29,614 bases of DNA from an uncultured Propionivibrio sp. (GCA_938040985.1 CALHZD010000062.1:1-29614), one strand, 5' to 3'; shown: positions 9,113 to 16,343, counted from the stretch's first letter. Notes: generated by a model not told the origin, from the sequence alone. A program made the numbers and translations.

Positions 9113-9748
9113 ATGAAACGAACCAAAGCCCAGGCCTTGCAGACCCGAGAGCATCTGATGTTGGCCGCCCTTGACGTCTTCCATCGCCACGGCGTCTCAC
9201 GCGCATCGCTGAACGAGATTGCGCAGGCGGCCGGCATGACGCGCGGCGCGCTGTACTGGCATTTCAAGAACAAGGAAGCGTTGTTCGAGGCGCTTTTTCA
9301 GCATCTTTTTGACGACTTGGGGCAAAAACTCGATGAAGATATTCGCCACAGCACACCCAATATGCTGGAAAACCTGCGCCTGGCGCTAATCAATAACTTC
9401 GAGCGCGTTCTGCACAACGAAAACCACCGCAAGTTCTGCCATATTCTGCACCTGATGTGCGAACACACCGTACAAAACGAGAGCATCATTACGCTGATGC
9501 GCCGTTACCAGCAGATGTGGCGGCAACTCATTCACAACGCCCTGAAACTCTGCGTCGCGCAGGGTTCGTTGCCCGAAAACCTTGATGTCGATCTGGCCAC
9601 CGTATATTTCAAATCCATCGTCTTCGGCCTGACGCACCAATGGCTGCTGACGCCCGGGCAATTCAGCCTGGACATTACCGCCGCCCGCATCACCGACGCC
9701 ACCATCGACACCTTGCAAAACAGCCTCGCCTTACGTCGGCCCGAATAA
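9113..9748 (+). CDS. acrR: TetR/AcrR-family efflux repressor
   Basis: This is a DNA-binding one-component regulator expected to repress the adjacent efflux operon and release on binding a pump substrate. The 211-residue product starts MKRTKAQALQTREHLMLAAL. The TetR N-terminal helix-turn-helix (about residues 30-55: ASLNEIAQAAGMTRGALYWHFKNKEALF) is textbook and is followed by an all-helical ligand domain of AcrR/TtgR type. The chosen ATG lies 41 bp after a -10 box; an upstream in-frame ATG at 9047 falls within the operator and is unlikely. It is divergent from acrA, the classic layout for acrR/ttgR. The ligand is unknown. Confidence 0.92.
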   Translation: MKRTKAQALQTREHLMLAALDVFHRHGVSRASLNEIAQAAGMTRGALYWHFKNKEALFEALFQHLFDDLGQKLDEDIRHSTPNMLENLRLALINNFERVLHNENHRKFCHILHLMCEHTVQNESIITLMRRYQQMWRQLIHNALKLCVAQGSLPENLDVDLATVYFKSIVFGLTHQWLLTPGQFSLDITAARITDATIDTLQNSLALRRPE

Positions 9749-9915
9749 ACCCGAATGTACTGAAGCATTCCCGCACCATGCGCCGGAGAAGCAGACGCAG
9801 CCAGTCGTTTCGGCAATCCGCCGGGCGCAGAATGCCGGCAACGGTTGCCCCCTTTCCCCTTACCAGGTAAAAATCAAGGCACAGATCACCGCGCCGACCC
9901 TATGAGTTTCCGCCC

Positions 9916-10281
9916 ATGAACACCATTACCCTTTACCACAACCCCAAATGCAGCACCTCGTGCAAGGCACTGGCGCTACTGCGCGAACGCGGCATCGAGC
10001 CGGTCATCGTCGAATACCTCAAAACGCCGCCCAGCCGCGCAGAACTGGCGGCCATAGCCGCGGCAATGGACGGCCCACCGGAAATGCGCGTGCGCGTCCT
10101 GCTGCGGACCAAACAACCTGAATATCTGGCACAGGGGCTGGATAATCCGGCACTGAGCCAAGCGCAGTTACTCGACGCCATGGTCGCTACGCCGGCGCTC
10201 ATTAACCGACCCATTCTCGTCACGCCCAAGGGAGCGCGTCTTGGCCGCCCGCCGGAGCGCATTCTGGAAGTGCTGCCCTGA
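9916..10281 (+). CDS. arsC: Glutaredoxin-dependent arsenate reductase (ArsC family)
   Basis: This protein likely reduces arsenate to arsenite using glutathione and glutaredoxin in the cytoplasm. It has 121 residues with a thioredoxin-like fold. The N-terminal YHNPKCSTSCKAL places the catalytic cysteine at C12, and the downstream LINRPILVTPKGARLGRPPE block holds the conserved arginines of proteobacterial ArsC. The length is slightly below that of plasmid ArsC and close to chromosomal YfgD-type paralogs, so its substrate in vivo is less certain than its fold. It stands alone: no arsR or arsB is adjacent. A possible functional link with the upstream efflux block is only positional. Confidence 0.88.
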   Translation: MNTITLYHNPKCSTSCKALALLRERGIEPVIVEYLKTPPSRAELAAIAAAMDGPPEMRVRVLLRTKQPEYLAQGLDNPALSQAQLLDAMVATPALINRPILVTPKGARLGRPPERILEVLP

Positions 10282-10282
10282 A

Positions 10283-10379
10283 GCCCTTGTAAACAGGGCA
10301 TCTCAGAGGAGACGCCCGGAAACCCTTATAAACAGGGCGTTCCAGAGGGGGTGCCCGGAGATGCCCTGTTTACGCGGGC
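10283..10379. repeat. Cluster of three 17-bp GCCC...GGGC palindromes
   Basis: Three copies of a short imperfect palindrome follow arsC. They are GCCCTTGTAAACAGGGC at 10283-10299, ACCCTTATAAACAGGGC at 10322-10338, and an inverted copy GCCCTGTTTACGCGGGC at 10363-10379. Copies two and three can pair with each other as well as internally. The first begins right behind the arsC stop and could act as a transcription end or mRNA-stabilising structure, although no clear T-tract follows. Related copies occur elsewhere in the window. Confidence 0.6.
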
Positions 10380-10411
10380 TTCAGAGCATCTATGTGAGAC
10401 AGCGCAAAAAA

Positions 10412-10525
10412 TATAGCGGCTCGACGTTGCCAAAAGACAAGGCGGTAAGCCGCAGGCAGTACATTCAACACGGCAAGGCCAGGTCAACGCAGCAACGCAG
10501 TATTTGGGCAAAGGAAGCCGCTATA
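10412..10525. mobile_element. Correia-like miniature inverted-repeat element (MITE)
   Basis: A 114-bp segment is bounded by perfect 10-bp terminal inverted repeats, TATAGCGGCT at 10412-10421 and AGCCGCTATA at 10516-10525. Similarity continues inward imperfectly to about 25 bp (TTGCC near the left end, GGGCAAA near the right). Ends of the form TATAG..., a TA-containing boundary and a length of 100-160 bp are properties of neisserial Correia repeat elements. The interior also carries a CTGCCTGCGGCTTACCGCC-like palindromic stretch on the minus strand. It has no coding capacity. Identification as a MITE is inference from structure; a partner transposase is not visible. Confidence 0.55.
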
Positions 10526-10700
10526 ACGGAGATGGCGCTCGGAGATCCTTTATCCACGCGGGTTTCGGCGGGTCGCGTCGGCCGGCGCATTGACGCCCAA
10601 CGGGTATTTACGTTTGTCGGGTAACAGCATGCTCGGCAACAAAAACCATTGCCCTGAAACTCTCGTATGCCGGACACAACACCCTTATTTATGTTTTTTG
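10526..10700. other. Gene-free stretch between MITE and terminator
   Basis: No credible gene is seen between the MITE and the hairpin at 10701, and short open frames on both strands lack family resemblance. It contains a degenerate inverted copy of the palindrome family (CCTTTATCCACGCGGG near 10547-10562). The whole gap between arsC and smpB is about 500 bp and appears to be a repeat-collecting zone. Confidence 0.5.
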
Positions 10701-10743
10701 ATGCCCTGAGACCCTTGTATTTAGGGGGGTTCAGGGCATTTTA
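10701..10743 (+). terminator. Intrinsic terminator-like hairpin
   Basis: ATGCCCTGA (10701-10709) pairs with TCAGGGCAT (10731-10739), and the loop holds a second small CCCT/AGGG stem. A T-rich run follows on the plus strand (TTTATGTTTTC). In the minus direction the hairpin is followed by A residues, so it suits plus-strand transcripts better than smpB. The stem also belongs loosely to the GCCC/GGGC palindrome family. Confidence 0.55.
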
Positions 10744-10778
10744 TGTTTTCTTCCCTGTTTGGGCGGGTTGGGGTGCTA

Positions 10779-11222
10779 TCAGTTCACCCGCATCAGGCGA
10801 GCTTTTTCACGTTCCCAGTCGCGGGTTTTTTCGGCTTCGCGCTTGTCGTGCTGTTTCTTGCCTTTGGCCAGGCCGACCTCTGCCTTGACGCGACCTTTCA
10901 GAAAATGCAGATCAAGCGGAATCAGGGCGTAGCCGGCGCGCTCGACTTTGCCGATCAAACGGTTGATTTGGCTGGCGTGCAGAAGCAATTTGCGCGTACG
11001 CAGCGGTTCCGGCTTGATGTGTGTCGATGCTTCGGCCAGCGGCGTGATGTGCATGCCGAAAATGAACAACTCGCCATTGCGGACGACGACGTAAGATTCC
11101 TTGATATTGGCGCGCCCCGCCCGGATCGCCTTGACTTCCCAGCCTTCAAGCGCGATTCCGGCCTCGAAGCGCTCTTCGATGAAGTAATCGTGAAAGGCTT
11201 TTTTGTTGGTGAGGATGCTCAT
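10779..11222 (-). CDS. smpB: SsrA-binding protein SmpB
   Basis: SmpB binds tmRNA and brings it to stalled ribosomes for trans-translation. The 147-residue protein has the family core NKKAFHDYFIEERFEAGIAL, EGWEVKAIRAGRANIKESYV and the LHASQINRLIGK block. Its basic C-terminal tail (KGKKQHDKREAEKTRDWEREK), as usual, reaches into the decoding centre. Length is normal. It is divergent from ratA with an 80-bp gap, an arrangement common in beta- and gammaproteobacteria. The tmRNA gene itself is not in this window. Confidence 0.98.
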   Translation of the reverse strand: MSILTNKKAFHDYFIEERFEAGIALEGWEVKAIRAGRANIKESYVVVRNGELFIFGMHITPLAEASTHIKPEPLRTRKLLLHASQINRLIGKVERAGYALIPLDLHFLKGRVKAEVGLAKGKKQHDKREAEKTRDWEREKARLMRVN

Positions 11223-11302
11223 GAAATGTTCCTGATGGTTCGGTTGGGCGAAAAGCCGATGCTAGAATGCAATTTTACGTGATTGGCGGAGTCGGACGGT
11301 AC

Positions 11303-11746
11303 ATGGTGAGGGTTGAGCGGTCGCTCTTGATTGCGCATTCGGCGCAGCGGATGTTTGACCTGGTTGAGGATATCGAGGCCTATCCGGATTTCCTGCCTTG
11401 GTGCGCGCGCACCGAAGTCAGTTACCGGGATGCAGCCAGCACCGTCGCGACCTTGCATGTCGATTATCTGGGGGCCAGGGCGTATTTCACGACGAAGAAC
11501 GACAAGCAGCCTCCGCAATCCATGCGCCTGAAACTGGTTGAAGGTCCGTTCCGCCAGCTCGAAGGCCTCTGGCATTTTAAATCGCTGGCGGAAAACGCCT
11601 GCAAGATCGAATTCCGGCTAGGGTACGAATTTTCCGGCAGATTATTTAGCGCAGTCATTGGCCCGGTCTTCGGACATATCTGCGACACGATGGTCGATGC
11701 GTTTGCCCGGCGCGCCAATGAGGTTTACGGAGAAGGGGATGTCTGA
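11303..11746 (+). CDS. ratA: RatA/Coq10-family START-domain protein
   Basis: This 147-residue member of the polyketide cyclase/START (Coq10) superfamily was described in E. coli as RatA, a ribosome association toxin; related proteins bind ubiquinone. The sequence MVRVERSLLIAHSAQRMFDLVEDIEAYPDFLPWCARTEV and the terminal GHICDTMVDAFARRANEVYG are typical. The ATG at 11303 is preferred because an earlier ATG at 11267 overlaps a likely -10 box (TAGAAT, 11263-11268). It overlaps rnfH by 8 bp, so the two are translationally coupled. Whether it acts as a toxin or in quinone handling here is unknown. Confidence 0.93.
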   Translation: MVRVERSLLIAHSAQRMFDLVEDIEAYPDFLPWCARTEVSYRDAASTVATLHVDYLGARAYFTTKNDKQPPQSMRLKLVEGPFRQLEGLWHFKSLAENACKIEFRLGYEFSGRLFSAVIGPVFGHICDTMVDAFARRANEVYGEGDV

Positions 11747-12098
11747 TCCTGCCGGCCAGATCCGCGTCGAGGTCGTCTATGCCCTGCCGGACGAGCAGAA
11801 GATTTTTTCATTTCATCTCCCTGAGGGGGCAACGGTCAGGCAGGGCATCGAACAGTCGGGTGTTCTCGAAAAATATCCCGAAATCGATCTGGAAAAAAAT
11901 AAGCTCGGTATTTTTGCGAAGCTGACCAAGCCTGATGCGGTGCTCCATGACCGCGACCGCATCGAAATTTACCGGCCGCTGATTGCGGATCCGAAAGAAG
12001 TCCGTAAGCAACGCGCGGCGGAAAGTAAAGCCACGAAAAAAGGCGCCGGCGAGGCGGAGGGCAGGGAGGGCGTTGCCAAAGGAACGCCCGGAAACTAG
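11739..12098 (+). CDS. rnfH: RnfH family ubiquitin-fold protein
   Basis: RnfH (UPF0125, sometimes called RatB) is a small beta-grasp protein of uncertain role encoded with ratA. The start at 11739 gives 119 residues beginning MSDPAGQIRVEVVYALPDEQ. It contains the conserved LPEGATVRQGIEQSGVLEKYPEIDLEKNKLGIFAK and DRDRIEIYRPLIADPKEVRKQRA segments. GGAGAAGGGG lies immediately upstream within ratA. The C-terminal ~20 residues (GAGEAEGREGVAKGTPGN) are not family-like and coincide with a palindromic repeat that supplies the stop codon, so the tail is probably acquired. The core is complete. Confidence 0.9.
   Translation: MSDPAGQIRVEVVYALPDEQKIFSFHLPEGATVRQGIEQSGVLEKYPEIDLEKNKLGIFAKLTKPDAVLHDRDRIEIYRPLIADPKEVRKQRAAESKATKKGAGEAEGREGVAKGTPGN
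12068..12089. repeat. Palindrome inside the rnfH 3' end
   Basis: GGGCGTT (12068-12074) and AACGCCC (12083-12089) form a perfect 7-bp stem with an 8-base loop, and GGAAACTAG follows, which contains the rnfH stop. The sequence CGCCCGGAAAC is also found at the repeat cluster near 10313. The element is therefore a member of the dispersed repeat family that lies partly inside coding sequence. Confidence 0.55.
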
Positions 12099-12154
12099 CA
12101 GGGTATGTGCCGAGGGGGCGCCCCCGGAGCCCGGACGGAGAGGGCATCTCCGGG

Positions 12155-12414
12155 CGCCACCTCGGAAACCCGCATGGATAAAGGCGCTCCGGGCAGCTGG
12201 TTTTTGCCTCTCTCTCCCTAGGCGCTTACCGACGGAGGAGGGTGGGTTGCCCCCGGAAATGCCCGTGGATAAAGGGCTTCAGCGCGCCACCTTGGAAACT
12301 CGCGCGGATAAAGGCGCTCTGGGCAGCTGGTTTTTGCCTCTCTCTCCCCAGGCGCTTACTGACGGAGGAGGGTGGGTTGCCCCCGGAAATGCCCGTGGAT
12401 AAAAGGCTTCAGGG
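12155..12414. repeat. Two tandem copies of a 130-bp repeat
   Basis: Copy one spans 12155-12284 and copy two 12285-12414, in exact 130-bp register, with few differences. Each holds GGATAAAGGCGCTC, GGGCAGCTGGTTTTTGCC, a CTCTCTCC pyrimidine run, GACGGAGGAGGGTGGGTTGC and GCCCGTGGATAAA. Each unit contains palindromes of the GCCC/GGGC type, for instance GCCCGTGGATAAAGGGC at 12261-12277. The segment is open in one frame and yields repetitive peptides (MGCPRKCPWIKGF), but this is a by-product of the repeat and not a gene. The stretch 12099-12488 has no other gene. Confidence 0.85.
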
Positions 12415-12432
12415 CACCCCTCTGGGGTGCCC
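12412..12432. terminator. Perfect 9-bp stem hairpin, terminator candidate
   Basis: GGGCACCCC (12412-12420), a TCT loop and GGGGTGCCC (12424-12432) form a perfect stem. It sits at the end of the tandem repeat between the convergent rnfH and DUF4124 genes, where a bidirectional transcription end is expected. No strong T-run follows on either side, so it may only partly terminate or may be another repeat-family member. Confidence 0.5.
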
Positions 12433-12488
12433 TGTTGACGCGGGGTTGCGGGCGGCGCCGCGTTACCGCATTTAACTACCTTGCTGTC

Positions 12489-12953
12489 TTATTGGCATTC
12501 GGCTTCTTGCAAGGCTTGGCGCGTTTTGTCAAGTTCTGCCTTACGCTCCTTGTCTTCCAGGAAGTAGCGTTCCCCTTTATCGTTGACCTGCGCAATGCGG
12601 ACGCCTGACTCAAGTACGCGGGCGTTACGCTGAATGTTGTCGCAACGCTGTTTTTTCTGGGCAAGCGCTTTCTGGTCCTGCGCTTCTTTGTCAGATTTTT
12701 CCTGCGCCTCTTGTTGCCGCTTGCGGAAAGCCATGTCCTTTTCGGCCAGCGTTGTCGTGGGGTTCGCAGCCGGTGCGGCAGGCGCCTTGGACGTGATCAC
12801 GCGCTTTTGCGTAATGCCTCCGGGCGGCGGTTTGTCGGAATAGACGGTCTTGCCCTTGGCGTCTTTCCATTGGAAAACCTGGGCATTAGCCGCAACGGCA
12901 AAGACGGTCGCTGCGCAAGCAATAAACACGTGTTTCATGGAGAAGTGTGTCAT
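12489..12953 (-). CDS. DUF4124 domain-containing secreted protein
   Basis: This 154-residue exported protein has a signal peptide (KHVFIACAATVFAVAANAQ, cleaved after about residue 24) followed by VFQWKDAKGKTVYSDKPPPGG, the DUF4124 signature found in many betaproteobacterial periplasmic proteins of unknown function. The remainder is a charged, probably coiled-coil region (AEKDMAFRKRQQEAQEKSDKEAQDQ). AGGA about 10 bases upstream supports the start at 12953; the ATG at 12938 is an alternative with no clear ribosome site. It is divergent from guaB with a 66-bp gap and is commonly found beside guaB in betaproteobacteria. Confidence 0.88.
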   Translation of the reverse strand: MTHFSMKHVFIACAATVFAVAANAQVFQWKDAKGKTVYSDKPPPGGITQKRVITSKAPAAPAANPTTTLAEKDMAFRKRQQEAQEKSDKEAQDQKALAQKKQRCDNIQRNARVLESGVRIAQVNDKGERYFLEDKERKAELDKTRQALQEAECQ

Positions 12954-12985
12954 GGCGTTCGTCCTGATTCATAAGGCATATACGG

Positions 12986-12991
12986 TATAAT
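12986..12991 (+). promoter_or_regulatory. Putative -10 box of the guaB promoter
   Basis: TATAAT lies 28 bases before the guaB ATG, inside the short palindrome GGTATAATACC. A convincing -35 is not visible at the standard distance. AGGAGC precedes the guaB start by about 7 bases and gives a normal ribosome site. Confidence 0.5.
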
Positions 12992-13019
12992 ACCGATTTG
13001 TGACCTAGGAGCAAAGCCC

Positions 13020-14480
13020 ATGCGTTTATTGCAGAAAGCGCTGACGTTCGACGACGTACTGCTCATCCCCGCTCATTCTTCCGTTCTCCCTCGCGAAGTC
13101 AGCCTGAAAACACGCCTGACGCGCAATATTAGCCTGAATATGCCGCTCGTTTCGGCAGCCATGGACACCGTGACGGAAAGCCGTTTGGCGATTGCGCTGG
13201 CGCAGGAAGGCGGCATCGGCATTATCCACAAAAATCTTTCGCCTCAGGCGCAGGCGGCCGAGGTGGTACGGGTTAAGCGCTTTGAATCGGGCGTGCTGAA
13301 GAACCCGATTACCGTGTCTCCCTCAATGACCGTGCGCGAAGTGCTGGATCTGTCGCGGCAACACCGAATTTCCGGATTTCCCGTATTGGAAGGGCGGCGG
13401 GTCGTCGGCATTGTCACCAACCGCGATTTGCGTTTTGAGACCCAGCTCGAGCAGCCTATCCGTAACATCATGACGCCGCGCGAACGCCTGGTAACGGTAC
13501 ACGAAGGCGCGAGTATTGATGAGGGTAAGGCGCTGATCCACAAGCATCGCATTGAACGCGTTCTGGTGGTCAATGATGCATTTGAATTGTGCGGCCTGAT
13601 TACGGTCAAGGACATCATCAAAACGACGGAGCATCCGAATTCCTGCAAAGATTCCACCGGCCGGCTGCGCGTTGGCGCGGCCGTGGGCGTGGGCGAGGGA
13701 ACCGAAGAGCGCGCGGCGCTACTGGCCGAAGCGGGCGTCGATGTGATCGTTGTCGATACCGCGCACGGGCATTCGCAAGGCGTGCTGGAGCGCGTGCGCT
13801 GGGTTAAGCGAACATTCCCGCACATTGATGTCATCGGCGGCAATATTGCCACGGGCGAAGCGGCTCTGGCGCTGGTGGATGCCGGCGCAGATGGCGTCAA
13901 GGTCGGCATCGGCCCGGGGTCGATCTGCACGACACGTATCGTTGCCGGCGTCGGCGTGCCGCAGATCACGGCCATCCAGAATGTCTCCGACGCCCTGAAA
14001 GATACGGGCGTCCCGATGATTGCCGACGGCGGCATCCGCTATTCCGGCGATATCTGCAAGGCAATTGCCGCGGGCGGTGATTCCGTGATGCTTGGCGGCC
14101 TGTTTGCCGGTACGGAAGAAGCGCCGGGAGAGGTTGAGCTCTATCAGGGGCGCTCCTATAAATCGTATCGCGGCATGGGGTCGCTGGGCGCTATGGCGGC
14201 GGGCGCGGCGGATCGTTATTTCCAGGAAGGCACGGGCAATATCGAGAAGTTGGTGCCGGAAGGCATCGAAGGGCGCGTGCCTTACAAAGGCTCAGTGCTG
14301 GCGGTGATTCGCCAGTTGCTTGGCGGCTTGCGTTCGTCGATGGGCTACCTGGGCTGCGCACGGATCGCCGATATGCATGAAAAAGCGGTTTTTGTCGAAA
14401 TTACCGCCGCGGGCGTGCGTGAATCGCATGTGCACGACGTGCAGATTACCAAGGAAGCGCCCAATTACCGCGCGGAGTAG
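13020..14480 (+). CDS. guaB: IMP dehydrogenase GuaB
   Basis: GuaB oxidises IMP to XMP with NAD+, the committed step to guanine nucleotides. The 486-residue protein has the N-terminal barrel start LTFDDVLLIPAHS, two CBS domains (about residues 93-205) inserted in the TIM barrel, and the catalytic loop GIGPGSICTTRIVAGVG with nucleophile Cys303. The K+ and phosphate sites (IADGGIRYSGDI) and the flap motif YRGMGSLGAM are also present. It is full length. guaA follows 83 bp downstream on the same strand, so the pair is likely co-transcribed. Identity is certain. Confidence 0.99.
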   Translation: MRLLQKALTFDDVLLIPAHSSVLPREVSLKTRLTRNISLNMPLVSAAMDTVTESRLAIALAQEGGIGIIHKNLSPQAQAAEVVRVKRFESGVLKNPITVSPSMTVREVLDLSRQHRISGFPVLEGRRVVGIVTNRDLRFETQLEQPIRNIMTPRERLVTVHEGASIDEGKALIHKHRIERVLVVNDAFELCGLITVKDIIKTTEHPNSCKDSTGRLRVGAAVGVGEGTEERAALLAEAGVDVIVVDTAHGHSQGVLERVRWVKRTFPHIDVIGGNIATGEAALALVDAGADGVKVGIGPGSICTTRIVAGVGVPQITAIQNVSDALKDTGVPMIADGGIRYSGDICKAIAAGGDSVMLGGLFAGTEEAPGEVELYQGRSYKSYRGMGSLGAMAAGAADRYFQEGTGNIEKLVPEGIEGRVPYKGSVLAVIRQLLGGLRSSMGYLGCARIADMHEKAVFVEITAAGVRESHVHDVQITKEAPNYRAE

Positions 14481-14563
14481 CAGGTCTTAGGTTCTTATCT
14501 TTTGCGGGTTGCTGACAGGCATGGGCATGGCGGCAGCCCGCATTTTTATTGAAGGCGGCAGGC

Positions 14564-16285
14564 ATGTCTCATCACAAAATCCTCATCCTCGATTTCGGCT
14601 CCCAGGTCACGCAACTCATTGCCCGCCGCATCCGCGAAGCGCATGTGTATTGCGAAGTGCATCCCTGCGACGTGAGCAGCGACTGGGTGCGCCGGTACGC
14701 GGCCGATGGCAATCTCAAAGGCATCATCCTCTCCGGCAGCCACGCCAGCGTGTACGAGGTGGACGACCGCGCGCCGGATGCAGTGTTTGAGCTGGGGGCG
14801 CCTGTGCTGGGCATTTGCTACGGCATGCAGACCATGGCGCAGCAATTGGGCGGGCAAGTGCAGGGCAGCAACACCCGCGAATTTGGCTATGCCGAAGTGC
14901 GCGCCCATGGCCACACGGCGCTTTTGAACGGCCTGCAAGACTTCTCCAGCCCCGAAGGCCACGGCATGCTGAAAGTGTGGATGAGCCACGGCGACAAGGT
15001 CACCGAACTGCCGCGCGGTTTTCAGGTCATGGCCAGCACGCCCGCCTGCCCCGTTGCGGGCATGGCTGATGAGGCGCGGCGCTTCTACGGCGTGCAGTTT
15101 CACCCGGAAGTGACCCACACCGTACAGGGCCGGGCGATGCTGGAGCGCTTCGTGCTTGACATCTGCGGCGCCAAGCCCGATTGGGTGATGCGCGACCACA
15201 TCGAAGAGGCGGTGGCAAAAATCCGCGCGCAAGTGGGCGATGAAGAAGTCATCTTGGGCCTTTCCGGCGGTGTTGATTCATCCGTCGCCGCCGCGCTCAT
15301 TCACCGCGCCATCGGCGACCAGCTCACCTGCGTGTTTGTTGATCATGGCCTGCTGCGCCTGAACGAAGGCGACATGGTCATGGACATGTTCGCTGGCGGT
15401 TCGTCGTACGGCCGCCCCGAAGACGAACCAGCCCCCTCGGGGGGCAGCGAACGCAGTGAGCGTGGGGGTAAAAAAATTCACGCCAAAGTGGTGCGCGTGG
15501 ACGCCAGCCAGCGCTTCCTCGATGCGCTCAAGGGCGTGTCCGACCCCGAGCAGAAACGCAAAATCATCGGCAAGCTGTTTGTCGATGTGTTCAAGGCCGA
15601 GGCCGAAAAACTCAAAGCCGCAGGCAATGGCAAAGGCTCAGGCGTTGACGGCGGTCGAGCCGTCAAGGGCGCCACCTTCCTCGCCCAAGGCACCATCTAC
15701 CCCGACGTGATCGAATCCGGCGGCGCCAAAAGCAAGAAAGCCGTCGTCATCAAAAGCCACCACAACGTCGGCGGCCTGCCCGAACAACTGGGTCTGAAAC
15801 TGCTGGAGCCGCTGCGCGATTTGTTCAAGGACGAAGTGCGCGAACTCGGCGTAGCCCTTGGCCTGCCCCACGACATGGTCTACCGCCACCCCTTCCCCGG
15901 CCCCGGCCTGGGCGTGCGCATCCTGGGCGAAGTGAAAAAGGAATACGCCGATTTGCTGCGCCAGGCCGACGCCATCTTCATGCAAGAGCTGCGCTCCACC
16001 ATCGAACCCAACAGCGGCAAAAGCTGGTACGACCTCACCAGCCAAGCCTTCACCGTCTTCCTGCCGGTCAAGAGCGTCGGCGTCATGGGCGATGGCCGCA
16101 CCTACGACTATGTGGTGGCCCTGCGCGCCGTGCAAACCAGCGACTTCATGACCGCCGACTGGGCCGAACTGCCGTATGCGCTGCTGAAAAAGGTTTCTTC
16201 AAGAATCATTAATGAAGTGCGGGGGATTAATCGGGTGACGTATGATGTGTCTTCCAAGCCGCCGGCGACGATTGAATGGGAGTGA
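14564..16285 (+). CDS. guaA: GMP synthase (glutamine-hydrolysing) GuaA, with insertion
   Basis: GuaA aminates XMP to GMP using glutamine and ATP. The 573-residue form starting MSHHKILILDFGSQ shows the class I amidotransferase domain (Cys85 in GICYGMQ, His180 and Glu182 in FHPEVTHT) and the ATP pyrophosphatase P-loop LSGGVDSSV (about 233-241). The C-terminal dimerisation domain ends KPPATIEWE. It is about 50 residues longer than typical GuaA because of an insertion around residues 278-304, which includes an in-frame palindromic repeat (SGGSERSERGG), plus a shorter Gly-rich loop near 353-365. Most of the gene is about 63% GC, but the last 95 bp are about 48%. Possible acquisition or recombination is discussed under findings. 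Confidence 0.97.
   Translation: MSHHKILILDFGSQVTQLIARRIREAHVYCEVHPCDVSSDWVRRYAADGNLKGIILSGSHASVYEVDDRAPDAVFELGAPVLGICYGMQTMAQQLGGQVQGSNTREFGYAEVRAHGHTALLNGLQDFSSPEGHGMLKVWMSHGDKVTELPRGFQVMASTPACPVAGMADEARRFYGVQFHPEVTHTVQGRAMLERFVLDICGAKPDWVMRDHIEEAVAKIRAQVGDEEVILGLSGGVDSSVAAALIHRAIGDQLTCVFVDHGLLRLNEGDMVMDMFAGGSSYGRPEDEPAPSGGSERSERGGKKIHAKVVRVDASQRFLDALKGVSDPEQKRKIIGKLFVDVFKAEAEKLKAAGNGKGSGVDGGRAVKGATFLAQGTIYPDVIESGGAKSKKAVVIKSHHNVGGLPEQLGLKLLEPLRDLFKDEVRELGVALGLPHDMVYRHPFPGPGLGVRILGEVKKEYADLLRQADAIFMQELRSTIEPNSGKSWYDLTSQAFTVFLPVKSVGVMGDGRTYDYVVALRAVQTSDFMTADWAELPYALLKKVSSRIINEVRGINRVTYDVSSKPPATIEWE
15431..15472. repeat. Palindromic repeat inserted in frame in guaA
   Basis: GCCCCC-TCG-GGGGGC (15431-15445) is a perfect 6-bp hairpin, followed by AGCGAACGCAGTGAGCGTGG. 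This combination resembles short intergenic palindromic repeats common in Comamonadaceae genomes. It is translated as APSGGSERSERGG inside the ATP pyrophosphatase part of GuaA, at a surface loop that is variable in the family. The copy looks tolerated because it keeps the frame. Confidence 0.55.
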
Positions 16286-16343
16286 GAGATTTCAAAGTCA
16301 AGAAGTTAATTCTTAATTAAAAAATATTTCAAGACGAATAGAA

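Noticed and set aside
12242..12608. Overlapping frames with repeated MGCPRKCPWIKGF peptides
   Set aside because: They arise from translation of the 130-bp tandem repeat and run into the antisense of the DUF4124 gene; not a credible repeat-protein gene.
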